A stretch of DNA of 64,000 nucleotides. Origin: Roseivivax halodurans JCM 10272 (GTDB lineage Bacteria > Pseudomonadota > Alphaproteobacteria > Rhodobacterales > Rhodobacteraceae). Under the pieces are notes generated by a model, which searched no databases, had not been told where the DNA came from, and saw nothing but the letters and a program-made list of their open reading frames with translations. The position numbers were made by a program, and so were the translations under genes. Of this stretch, positions 56,605-64,000 are shown one piece after another. The first letter of the stretch is position 1; the number at the start of each line of letters is the position of its first letter. The stretch spans positions 185,480 to 249,479 of the forward strand of contig NZ_JALZ01000003.1 of NCBI RefSeq assembly GCF_000521785.1, read 5' to 3'.

Positions 56605-58680
56605 ATGACGACACATTTCCTGCGCGGCAGTACCGCGCTTGCCCTGATCCTCGGCGCCGCCGCGCCATCCTCCGCGCAGACGACCGGGGACATCGCGCTC
56701 GATCCGATCTTCGTGGCAGGGTCCAAACGCGAGGTCGCGACGGACACTGCCGCGCCGATCACAACGATCGACGAGACCGAGATCCGCGACCGCCAGGCCG
56801 GCACCATCGCCGAGCTGATCGACAGCGTGCCGGGCGTCGCCCTCGTGAACGGCTCGACTCCGACCGGATCGGGCATCTCGATCCGCGGCTACGGCGCGAC
56901 CTCCACCTACGGCACCGACCAGAAGGTGCAGGTGATCGTCGACGAGGCCGTCACCGGCTCCGAGGAGATCTACCGCCTCGGCACGCAGCTTTTCACCGAT
57001 CCGTCGCTCTACAGCTCGATCGACGTGCTGCGCGGCACAGTGGGCAGTTTCGAATACGGCTCGGGGATCGTCGGCGGCGTCGTGAAGGCCGAAACCAAGA
57101 AGGCCTCCGATTTCACCGGCGGCGTGCCCGGCTTCCGCCTGCGCGAGACGCTGGAATATTCCTCGAACGGAGACGGCTTCGCGACCTCGACGATCCTCGC
57201 CTGGCAACCGACCGACCGCGCCGAGATCCTCGCCAATTACACGCTGCGGCGTCAGGACGCGCAGGTCGACGGCGCGGGCGAGACGATCGGCAACAGCCAG
57301 TTCGAGACGCCGTCCTGGCTGCTCAAGGGGCGCGTCTATCTCGACGCTGCGAGTGAGCATTCGCTCACGCTCTCCTACACCGACACCTCGACGGCCGAGC
57401 GTGACGTGCCCTATGACAGTTTCGGCACCACGGATGCGACCTTTGGCAATGTCGACCGAGACATCGACAGCCGCACCGCGACGCTGGTCTACAATTTCGC
57501 GCCCACCGCCAACGATCTCGTCGATCTCGACGTGATCCTCTCCTACGCGGATCAGGAGATCTCGCAGAGCTACGTGCCGGGATCGTCCTCCTGCGACGGG
57601 CCGGGACTACCATGCGGTTTCCCGTTTCCGCCGGGAGGTTTTCCGACGGTGAACGCCGATCACCGCTACGAGACCACGCGGCTCGCCGTCCGGAACACTG
57701 CGCGGTTCGTGACAGGCGCCGTGGGCCACGAGCTCCGCACGGGGCTCGAGCTCATCCGCAAGGAGCGCGAGAGCGCGGACAGCGCGCCGGGGGGCACGGA
57801 CCGCCGCGTCGCGTTCTATGCGATCGACGAGATGAGCCTCGGCAACTGGACGGTCACGCCCGCTCTCAGATACGAATGGCAGACGATCGAGGACGGCACC
57901 GGCTTCGGCGGACCGGACAGCTACGAGAACGATGCGCTGATGGGCGGTATCTCGGCCCGCTATGCGCTCTCGAACTGGCTCGGCCTCTTCGCGAGCGCGG
58001 CCTATACCGAGAACCTGCCGATCCTCGACGATCTCTACACCACGGAGTCGGGCACATCCGCCCCGGTGGCGCAGCCCGATCTCATGGGCACCAGCGAGAA
58101 GTCCCACACTTTCGAGCTCGGCGCGTCCTACGACGCCGCGGGCGTCGTGGCGGCGGGCGATGCGCTCGCCCTGAAGGGCACGCTCTACAGGACCACCCTC
58201 TGGGACGTGACCTCCTACACGGTGCCCGGCGCGACGGGGTCCTATGTCGAGGAGGTCGAGACGCGCGGTCTCGAACTCGAGGCGAGCTACGCGACGGAGA
58301 GCGGATTCTACACCGACCTCAACCTCGCCCTGGCCCGCGGAGAGGAGATCTACCCGGACGATCTCGGCCTCGACGATGGCGACTGGCGCGCCTTGCCTGG
58401 CGACAGCGCCCGGCTGACCCTCGGCAGGAAGCTGGGCGACAGGCTCGACATGAGCTGGGAGGTCGTGGCCTTCAACACTATCGAGGTCGATGACGAGGAG
58501 ACGCCCGGTTTCTCGATCCACAACCTGCGCGCCACCTATAGGCCGCAGGAAGGGGTGCTGTCGGGAACCGAGATCCGCTTCGGTCTCGAGAACGCGTTCG
58601 ACCGGGATTACCAGACGCGGCGCTCCACCCGTCCCGCTCCGGGTCGCAACTTCAAGATTTCGCTCGCCAGAACGTTCTGA
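56605..58680 (+). CDS. hmuR: TonB-dependent heme receptor HmuR
   Basis: This 691-residue outer-membrane receptor has a signal peptide (ending PSSAQ), a plug domain (VPGVALVNGSTPTGSGISIR), a 22-strand-type barrel and a C-terminal aromatic residue (ISLARTF). ATG 56605 is preferred over TTG 56599 because GAGGGG lies at a good distance. The gap 56407-56604 to hmuS must hold both promoters; I saw no recognisable iron-box. It is followed by a bidirectional terminator. Confidence 0.92.
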   Translation: MTTHFLRGSTALALILGAAAPSSAQTTGDIALDPIFVAGSKREVATDTAAPITTIDETEIRDRQAGTIAELIDSVPGVALVNGSTPTGSGISIRGYGATSTYGTDQKVQVIVDEAVTGSEEIYRLGTQLFTDPSLYSSIDVLRGTVGSFEYGSGIVGGVVKAETKKASDFTGGVPGFRLRETLEYSSNGDGFATSTILAWQPTDRAEILANYTLRRQDAQVDGAGETIGNSQFETPSWLLKGRVYLDAASEHSLTLSYTDTSTAERDVPYDSFGTTDATFGNVDRDIDSRTATLVYNFAPTANDLVDLDVILSYADQEISQSYVPGSSSCDGPGLPCGFPFPPGGFPTVNADHRYETTRLAVRNTARFVTGAVGHELRTGLELIRKERESADSAPGGTDRRVAFYAIDEMSLGNWTVTPALRYEWQTIEDGTGFGGPDSYENDALMGGISARYALSNWLGLFASAAYTENLPILDDLYTTESGTSAPVAQPDLMGTSEKSHTFELGASYDAAGVVAAGDALALKGTLYRTTLWDVTSYTVPGATGSYVEEVETRGLELEASYATESGFYTDLNLALARGEEIYPDDLGLDDGDWRALPGDSARLTLGRKLGDRLDMSWEVVAFNTIEVDDEETPGFSIHNLRATYRPQEGVLSGTEIRFGLENAFDRDYQTRRSTRPAPGRNFKISLARTF

Positions 58681-58704
58681 GGCACAGTACCGATCCGAGC
58701 GAAA

Positions 58705-58732
58705 CGGGCGCCGCGGACATAAGCGGCGCCCG
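58705..58732. terminator. Bidirectional stem-loop between hmuR and response regulator
   Basis: A perfect 10-bp stem (CGGGCGCCGC / GCGGCGCCCG) closes an eight-base loop. It lies 24 bases after the hmuR stop and 25 bases past the end of the convergent response regulator gene, so it can serve both. A T-run is not obvious on either side. Confidence 0.7.
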
Positions 58733-58757
58733 CATGCCCGGCGGCACCGAAAACCCT

Positions 58758-59384
58758 TCAGCTGTCGAGGCCGGCCTCCACTGCGTACCGGATCAGCTCT
58801 GTGGTGCTTCTTGCGCCGAGCTTGCGTTTCACCGCGGACGAGGTGTTGGCGGCCGTCTTGTAGCTGATATGCAGCGCATCCGAGATCGCCTGGAGCGACT
58901 GCCCCCGGCTGATCAGGCGCAGGACCTGGTATTCACGGTCGGTGAGCGCCTGCACCGGATCGCCGGGCCTGCCGGAGCGGGTCATCGCCACCGAAACGGC
59001 CATGTCGTGCGCGAGATAGGGCCGCCCCTCCTCGAGCGTGCGGACGGCCTCGAGGAAATCCTCGGGCCGCGAGTTCTTCGAAAGGTAGCCCTGCGCTCCC
59101 GCCGCCAGCGCCCGGGCGACGAAAGGCGTCTGCTCGTTCATCGAGAAGATCAGGATCCGCGTCTCGGGGGCCCGTCTCAGCAGCGGCTCGATCAGCTTGA
59201 GCCCGCCCACGCCCGGCAATCCCAGGTCGAGCACCACGATCCCCGGGGCATGGGAGGAGGACAGGGTCAGCGCCTCGGCCTCGGTATAGGCGTTGAGGAT
59301 CCGCTCGTAGCCCAGCTCCTCGAGCAATTGCCCGCAGCCGAGATGCGTGACCGGGTGGTCGTCGACGATGAGACCCGTCTTCAC
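58758..59384 (-). CDS. NarL/FixJ-type response regulator
   Basis: This 208-residue regulator starts at GTG 59384, inside the stop of the kinase gene (GTGA). The receiver has acidic pair DD at 8-9 and phosphoryl Asp53 (VVLDLGLPG). The C-terminal LuxR-type helix-turn-helix has LTDREYQVLRLISRGQSLQA and SYKTAANTSSAVKRKLGA. It is paired with the neighbouring kinase. The pair resembles FlhS/FlhR of Paracoccus, which controls formaldehyde and methanol oxidation genes. That link is inferred. Confidence 0.88.
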   Translation of the reverse strand: MKTGLIVDDHPVTHLGCGQLLEELGYERILNAYTEAEALTLSSSHAPGIVVLDLGLPGVGGLKLIEPLLRRAPETRILIFSMNEQTPFVARALAAGAQGYLSKNSRPEDFLEAVRTLEEGRPYLAHDMAVSVAMTRSGRPGDPVQALTDREYQVLRLISRGQSLQAISDALHISYKTAANTSSAVKRKLGARSTTELIRYAVEAGLDS

Positions 59385-60751
59385 GATGCGACCGCCAGAG
59401 CAGCGGCGCGCGTCTCGGGAACGTCCATCGGCATGCGGGCGGCCAGCCGCGTGCCGGACCGGTCGCCCCGTCCGATCGCGAGATGCCCGCCGAGCGCGCC
59501 GACCCGGTCCCGCATCGCCGTCAGGCCGCGGCCCTCGTCGGCACCGTCGCGAATGCCCGATCCGTCGTCCTCCACGATCAGCAGCAGATCGCGCGCCCGC
59601 GCCGTGAGCGTCGCGCGGATACGGGCGGGCGCCCCGTGGCGCAGCGCGTTGGTCGTCGCCTCCTGGAAGAACCGGTAGACGGTCAGATCGACGATCTCGG
59701 GCGTTCCGGGCAGCATGGCGGGCAGCTCCACGTCCCAGGCGATATCGGGATGGGTCCGCCGGAACGCGCCGAAGAGATCCCCGAGCGCCTCGACCAGCGG
59801 CAATTGCCCGATCGCCATGGGGCGGAGCGTGGTCAGGAGCCGCGCATTCGAGGCCTGGATCTGCTCCACGATCTCGAGGATCGCGACCGCGTCCGCCGCG
59901 CGTTTCGCATCCCCCGATCCTTCCGCCGATCTTTGCAGCGCAGAGGCCTTGACCTTCAGCCCGAAGAGGCACGGTCCGAACTCGTCGTGCAGTTCCATCG
60001 CGATGGCGCGCCGCTCCGCATCGCCAAGCTCGACGACCCGCCGCGCGAGCCGCGCCCGCTCCGCATCCGCCCGTCCGAGGCTCTCGGTCAAGGCGTTGAA
60101 CCCCGAGAAGATCGGCGCGAGGTCGCGGTTTGCGGGCGGGACCGCCCGGCTGCCCACGTCGCCCTCTCGCAGCCGGAACATCGCGGCGCTCAGGCTGTCG
60201 AGCGGCCGCAGCGCCCGCTGCACGATCAGGGTCAGCAAAGCGATCGACAGCAGCGCCGTCGCGAGCACGATCCAGACCAGCGTCGAGGCGTCCTGCCAAA
60301 CCTCGGCGATCTCGTCCGCCGGCGCCGTGGTCATGGTGACGTAGCCGTGCACGGCCCCGTCCGAGCGCACCGGAATGCGTGTCTCGCGCGGGCTCGGCTC
60401 CACCAGCCCGACGAACCAGTCCGGCACCGGTCGGGCCCCGCTCTCGTCCCCGGCATGGCGGACCGCGACCGGACCATTCTGCGCGTCTAGGAGCCTGATA
60501 TTCACGTGCCGCGGCTCCACGATGATCTCCGAGAGCCTGGTCATCACGTCTCCCGGCGGGCCATCGCGCAGCGTGGCGCCGACGGCGGCCAGAGCCATCG
60601 CCCGCGCGCTCCGCTCCGCCGCGGCGATCTCGACCTCGACCGCCTCCCGCGCATTCAGCACGAGCGTGGTCGCGCCAAGCCCGAGGCCGAGGCAATGCAC
60701 CGCCACGACGCAGAGCAGGATCTGGCTCTTGAGTTTCATCTGCCGGAACAT
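59381..60751 (-). CDS. Sensor histidine kinase (HisKA_3, NarX/FlhS-like)
   Basis: This 456-residue inner-membrane kinase has helices at about 11-31 and 156-178 around a 125-residue periplasmic sensor, a HAMP-like linker, the dimerisation helix with His255 (AMELHDEFGP) and HATPase_c (DDGSGIRDG, GRGLTAMRDR). GGAG precedes the start at 60751. It is coupled to the response regulator by a four-base overlap and divergent from the beta-propeller gene, its probable target region. Confidence 0.88.
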   Translation of the reverse strand: MFRQMKLKSQILLCVVAVHCLGLGLGATTLVLNAREAVEVEIAAAERSARAMALAAVGATLRDGPPGDVMTRLSEIIVEPRHVNIRLLDAQNGPVAVRHAGDESGARPVPDWFVGLVEPSPRETRIPVRSDGAVHGYVTMTTAPADEIAEVWQDASTLVWIVLATALLSIALLTLIVQRALRPLDSLSAAMFRLREGDVGSRAVPPANRDLAPIFSGFNALTESLGRADAERARLARRVVELGDAERRAIAMELHDEFGPCLFGLKVKASALQRSAEGSGDAKRAADAVAILEIVEQIQASNARLLTTLRPMAIGQLPLVEALGDLFGAFRRTHPDIAWDVELPAMLPGTPEIVDLTVYRFFQEATTNALRHGAPARIRATLTARARDLLLIVEDDGSGIRDGADEGRGLTAMRDRVGALGGHLAIGRGDRSGTRLAARMPMDVPETRAAALAVAS

Positions 60752-61118
60752 GTCGGCTCTCCAACGGGCTGCAGGAGATGCTACCGGCTTCGTCCTGAAC
60801 CGTCGACTGAAACGACGCGGGTCGGGAACAATCGGCAATCTGTCCGGGAAGATGTCCCGCCGACATTTGGGACGCGTGGCGGTCGGGCAGGGTGCTAGCC
60901 ATGAGGATGGGAGAAGGAGCCCGCGACATATCGGCCATCGCCGGATCCGGCCACCTACCCCGGATCCGGCGCGACGCCGCCCCCGCGATCCCGGACCTGC
61001 CGCGCCGCCTCTCCACGCATGCGGCAGGACCGGGGCCGGATATGGCGCGTGCCCCTTCTCCCCGATCCCGCGCATGGCGCGTTCATTCGAATTCTCGGCT
61101 CGGCCAGGGAGATGAAAC
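60752..61118. other. Divergent intergenic region with GGGA/TCCC palindromes
   Basis: No gene was found in these 367 bases between the kinase and the beta-propeller gene. Two overlapping inverted repeats occur: CGGGA-N5-TCCCG at 60845-60859 and GTCCC-N10-GGGAC at 60854-60873. These could be regulator-binding sites; no consensus is known to me. The rest is GC-rich and featureless. Confidence 0.4.
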
Positions 61119-62084
61119 ATGCTGAGACTGGTCTTGCTGGCGTCGCTTGCAGCGTCTCCGGCCTATGCCAACAAGGTGTTCGTCTCCAACGAGCGCGGCA
61201 ACACCGTCACCGTGCTCGACAGCGAGACATGGGAGGTGATCGCCGAATTCCCCGCGGGGAACCGCCCGCGCGGCATCACCATCGCGCCGGACGGCTCCGA
61301 GCTCTATGTCTGCGCCTCCGACGACGACCTCGTGCGCGTCTTCGATCCGGAAACCTACGAAGAGCTGCACACTCTGCCCTCGGGGCCCGACCCCGAGCTC
61401 TTCGTGATCCATCCGTCGGGCAATCCGCTCTACATCGCCAACGAGGACGACAACCTCGTCACGGTCGTCGACACCGAGACGCACACGGTTCTCGCCGAGG
61501 TGCCGGTGGGCGTCGAGCCCGAGGGCATGGGGATCAGCGCCGACAGCCGCTACGTGGTCAACACGTCCGAGACCACGAACATGGCGCATTTCATCGACAC
61601 CGAGACCTACGAGATCGATCACAACGTGCTCGTCGACCAGCGCCCGCGTTACGCGCAATACACCGCGGACGGCAGCCGCCTCTACGTCTCGTCCGAGATC
61701 GGCGGCACGGTGAGCGTCATGGACATCGCCGAGGACGGCACGCCGACGCTGGTGCAGAAGATCGAGTTCGAAGTGCCGGGCGTCCAGCCCGAATGGCTGC
61801 AACCGGTCGGCGTGAAGGTGACGCAGGACGGCTCCCGCGTCTTCGTCGCGCTCGGCCCGTCGAACCGCGTCGCCGTGATCGACGGCGAAAGCCTCGAGGT
61901 GCTCGACTACATCGTCGTCGGACAGCGGGTCTGGCAGCTCGCCTTCACGCCGGACGAGCGGTACCTCATCACCACCAACGGGAACTCGAACGACGTCACC
62001 ATCATCGACGTCGAAGCCGAGGAAGCGATCAAGTCCGTCGCCGTGGGCCAGCAGCCCTGGGGCGTGGTCGTCGCCCCGAACTGA
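61119..62084 (+). CDS. YVTN beta-propeller protein of the PQQ-dependent catabolism family
   Basis: This 321-residue secreted protein has a signal peptide (LRLVLLASLAASPAYA). About seven YVTN-type repeats follow (for example VFVSNERGNTVTVLDSET and LYIANEDDNLVTVVDTET), forming a beta-propeller. Family members are found with PQQ-dependent alcohol or methanol oxidation genes in the periplasm, with unknown role. GGAG is eight bases upstream. It precedes a small secreted protein and faces the two-component pair. Confidence 0.85.
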   Translation: MLRLVLLASLAASPAYANKVFVSNERGNTVTVLDSETWEVIAEFPAGNRPRGITIAPDGSELYVCASDDDLVRVFDPETYEELHTLPSGPDPELFVIHPSGNPLYIANEDDNLVTVVDTETHTVLAEVPVGVEPEGMGISADSRYVVNTSETTNMAHFIDTETYEIDHNVLVDQRPRYAQYTADGSRLYVSSEIGGTVSVMDIAEDGTPTLVQKIEFEVPGVQPEWLQPVGVKVTQDGSRVFVALGPSNRVAVIDGESLEVLDYIVVGQRVWQLAFTPDERYLITTNGNSNDVTIIDVEAEEAIKSVAVGQQPWGVVVAPN

Positions 62085-62120
62085 TCCGACACAACCAGCC
62101 GAGAGGGGCATAGCGACATC

Positions 62121-62558
62121 ATGACCGGACGGACCCTACTTGCCACGGCACTCTGCGCCTTCCTCGGCGCGCCGGCATTCGCGCAGGATTTCGGCTTTGC
62201 CGGGATCCTCTCCAACACCAACCAGGGCGAGGATCTGCCGACGCTGATCCTCGGTTCGGGAAAGCCGATCTCCGACGGCCCGATCGAGCTCGAGTCGGGA
62301 AAGGTCTACGAGCTCGAGATCGAGTCCGACGGATCGGCCGAGCTCGCGCTCGAAGGGCCCGGGTTCTTCCGCAACATCTGGGTCAACGAGGTGGTCGTGA
62401 ACGGTCTCGAGATCCGTCCGTACGGGCTCGAATCCGTCGAGTTCGACCAAGCCGGAACCATGGAGATCGAGTTCATCGCCATCAGGCCCGGCCAGTATTT
62501 CCTGCGCATCCCCGGCTCCTCCGGCGACGCTCAGCGCGTCGACATCGCCATCCGCTGA
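62121..62558 (+). CDS. Small periplasmic protein of unknown function
   Basis: This 145-residue protein has a signal peptide (RTLLATALCAFLGAPAFAQ) and an all-beta-looking soluble domain (ELESGKVYELEIESDGSAE, EFIAIRPGQYFLRIPG). The pattern is like a cupredoxin-type sandwich without an obvious Cys/His/Met copper site. It lies 36 bases after the beta-propeller gene on the same strand, so it is probably co-expressed and may be an electron-transfer or assembly partner. No firm family assignment. Confidence 0.7.
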   Translation: MTGRTLLATALCAFLGAPAFAQDFGFAGILSNTNQGEDLPTLILGSGKPISDGPIELESGKVYELEIESDGSAELALEGPGFFRNIWVNEVVVNGLEIRPYGLESVEFDQAGTMEIEFIAIRPGQYFLRIPGSSGDAQRVDIAIR

Positions 62559-62609
62559 AGGCTGCGCCCCCTCCGGCGCACCGCCTAGCGCATTCCTGGT
62601 CGCGCCAAA

Positions 62610-62654
62610 CCCAAGGCTTACCGGTAAGACGCGAAGCTACCGGCGGGCCTTGGG
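62610..62654. repeat. Nested palindromes between convergent genes
   Basis: An outer inverted repeat CCCAAGGC / GCCTTGGG (62610-62617 and 62647-62654) flanks a perfect 12-base palindrome CTTACCGGTAAG (62617-62628). It lies in the 126-base gap between convergent genes, so a shared terminator or a regulator operator is possible. Confidence 0.4.
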
Positions 62655-62684
62655 CCTCAATCGCCATAGGGAAAGCGCTCGTCT

Positions 62685-63890
62685 CTACCAGTGCCACAGC
62701 GTCCCGTCTTCGAGGCGGTTCACCGGAAGGTAGGAGCGTTCGAACGGATACCGTTCGGCAAGATCCTCATCGAACTCCACGCCGTGCCCGGGGCCATGTC
62801 CGGGGTAGAGATGGCCATCCGCCATGGACCAGGTTCCGGGGAAGACCTCCAGGGTCTCCTCGGAATAGCCGGAATATTCCTGGATCCCGAAATTCGGCAC
62901 CCAGAAGCCGAGATGGATATTGCTGGCAAGGCAGATGGGAGACATGTCCATCGCGCCGTGGGCGCCTGTCCTGACGTTGTGGAGCCCGGCGAAGTCGGCG
63001 ATCCGGCGCATCGGCGTGATGCCGCCCGCATGCACGGATGTCATGCGGATGTAATCGATCAGCTGCTCTTCGATCAGCAGGCGCGCGTCCCAGATCGTGT
63101 TGAAGACCTCCCCGACCGCGATCGGGGTCGTGGTGTGATTGCGGATGAGCCGGAACCCCTCCTGATGCTCGGCCGCAACGGCGTCCTCGAGCCAGAAGAG
63201 ACGATAGGGTTCGAGATCCTTGCCGAGGCGTGCCGCCTCGATCGGGGTCAGCCGGTGGTGGACGTCGTGGAGAAGCTCCACGTCCCATCCATGCGCCTCG
63301 CGGACCGCCTCGAAGAGCTTCGGTGCGTGCCGGAGGTATTTCGAGGTCGACCAGAGTTCCTCCCGCGGCAATGCGTTCTCGGCGGCTCCGTTCGTCGAGG
63401 TGCCGTCCGCCCCGTAGACCGGCGGCAGCCCCGGAATGCCCGACTGGACCCGGACCGCCCGGTACCCCTCGTCGATCAGGGCGCCGACGGATTCGACCGC
63501 CTCCGCGATGTCGCCGCCCTGCGCATGTCCGTAGCACATCAGCCGGTCGCGGCTCGCGCCGCCGAGCAGTTCGTAGAGGGGCATTCCCGCCGCCTTGGCC
63601 TTGATGTCCCACAGGGCCATGTCGATCCCCGCGATCGCGGCCATGGTGACCGGACCGCGCCGCCAATAGGCGCCGCGGTAGAGATATTGCCAGGTGTCCT
63701 CGATCCGAGCGGCGTCGCGGCCGATCAGGAGTGGGACGAGGTGGTCCTCGAGATAGGCGACGACCGCCTTCTCGCGGCCGTTCAGCGTTGCGTCACCGAT
63801 GCCGGTCAGCCCCTGGTCGGTATAGATCTTCACGGTGACGAAGTTCCTGCCCGGGGAGCAGACGAAGATCTTGACGTCGGTGATTTTCAC
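62685..63890 (-). CDS. D-mannonate dehydratase/RspA family (enolase superfamily)
   Basis: This 401-residue enzyme starts at GTG. It has the enolase-superfamily capping domain and a TIM barrel with metal ligands in [22 protein letters not shown] and [11 protein letters not shown]. The DVHHRLTP motif is that of D-mannonate dehydratase (ManD), which turns mannonate into 2-keto-3-deoxygluconate in hexuronate breakdown. Some relatives have weak or different activity, so substrate should be checked. A second gene may precede it (ending at 63957). Confidence 0.88.
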   Translation of the reverse strand: MKITDVKIFVCSPGRNFVTVKIYTDQGLTGIGDATLNGREKAVVAYLEDHLVPLLIGRDAARIEDTWQYLYRGAYWRRGPVTMAAIAGIDMALWDIKAKAAGMPLYELLGGASRDRLMCYGHAQGGDIAEAVESVGALIDEGYRAVRVQSGIPGLPPVYGADGTSTNGAAENALPREELWSTSKYLRHAPKLFEAVREAHGWDVELLHDVHHRLTPIEAARLGKDLEPYRLFWLEDAVAAEHQEGFRLIRNHTTTPIAVGEVFNTIWDARLLIEEQLIDYIRMTSVHAGGITPMRRIADFAGLHNVRTGAHGAMDMSPICLASNIHLGFWVPNFGIQEYSGYSEETLEVFPGTWSMADGHLYPGHGPGHGVEFDEDLAERYPFERSYLPVNRLEDGTLWHW

Positions 63891-63956
63891 TTGGGTGCCC
63901 TTCTGGTTGGCGAATTGAGATCGAGGCGACGCGCCGGACCCGGCGTCGCGATCGCC

Positions 63957-64000
63957 TCAGGAGGTGGCGCGGTAGAGGAGCGACCGCCCCTCGTGGAAGA
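63957..64000 (-). CDS. C-terminal end of an unidentified gene, cut by window edge
   Basis: On the minus strand an open frame enters from the right edge and ends with the peptide FHEGRSLLYRATS and a TGA at 63957-63959. It lies 66 bases upstream of the mannonate dehydratase gene on the same strand, so it may be the preceding gene of a sugar-acid operon. Too little is present to name it. Confidence 0.35.
   Translation of the reverse strand, partial: FHEGRSLLYRATS

Overview
The window is GC-rich alphaproteobacterial chromosome with tightly packed genes, many ATGA start/stop overlaps, GTG and TTG starts, and family-typical Rhodobacteraceae content. The evidence for that group is an order-conserved origin region (parB-parA-rsmG-mnmG-mnmE-rho | maf-aroE-coaE-dnaQ | secB-fxsA | Tim44-like-mltA-smrA), photosynthesis genes (crtA-bchI-bchD-bchO, crtI-crtB-tspO) with PpsR/CrtJ palindromes, a heme-uptake hmu locus and a B12-riboswitch-controlled class Ib ribonucleotide reductase. 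It is most likely an aerobic anoxygenic phototroph or a relative of one. No insertion sequence, phage gene, CRISPR array, tRNA or rRNA was recognised.

Layout. 1-4.4 kb: a glycan locus with a HAD sugar phosphatase (partial), three glycosyltransferases and, on the other strand, a sulfotransferase. 4.6-10.8 kb: an SDR reductase, then a membrane formate dehydrogenase operon (Tat-targeted small protein, alpha, beta, cytochrome b gamma, and an unrecognised 56-residue membrane protein). 10.8-17.5 kb: malic enzyme, a frameshifted exo/endonuclease-phosphatase gene, a divergent pyrophosphatase, and mutS. 17.5-21.8 kb: hrcA-grpE facing rph-rdgB-hemW. 21.8-36.7 kb: the replication-origin neighbourhood, with ParA/ParB, three parS sites and a probable oriC between rho and maf, then cell-envelope and secretion genes and an MFS transporter. 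36.7-44.2 kb: a photosynthesis sub-cluster built around a divergent crtA/crtI promoter carrying two TGT-N12-ACA sites. 44.2-48.3 kb: an acetylpolyamine-amidohydrolase-like deacetylase, then a secreted small protein paired with a hybrid sensor kinase. 48.4-52.5 kb: nrdHIEF behind a cobalamin riboswitch. 52.6-58.7 kb: hmuVUTS divergent from the receptor hmuR. 58.7-62.6 kb: a NarL-type two-component pair facing a PQQ-pathway-type beta-propeller protein and a small periplasmic protein. 62.7-64 kb: a D-mannonate dehydratase family enzyme and the tail of another gene.

How it fits together. The core 20-33 kb block links replication initiation (oriC), segregation (ParABS) and housekeeping genes. The photosynthesis genes are probably repressed by PpsR under oxygen or light. 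The RNR operon is probably switched off by B12, which implies a B12-dependent class II enzyme elsewhere. Formate oxidation, the FlhSR-like regulator pair and the PQQ-type beta-propeller gene hint at C1 or alcohol oxidation as an energy supplement.
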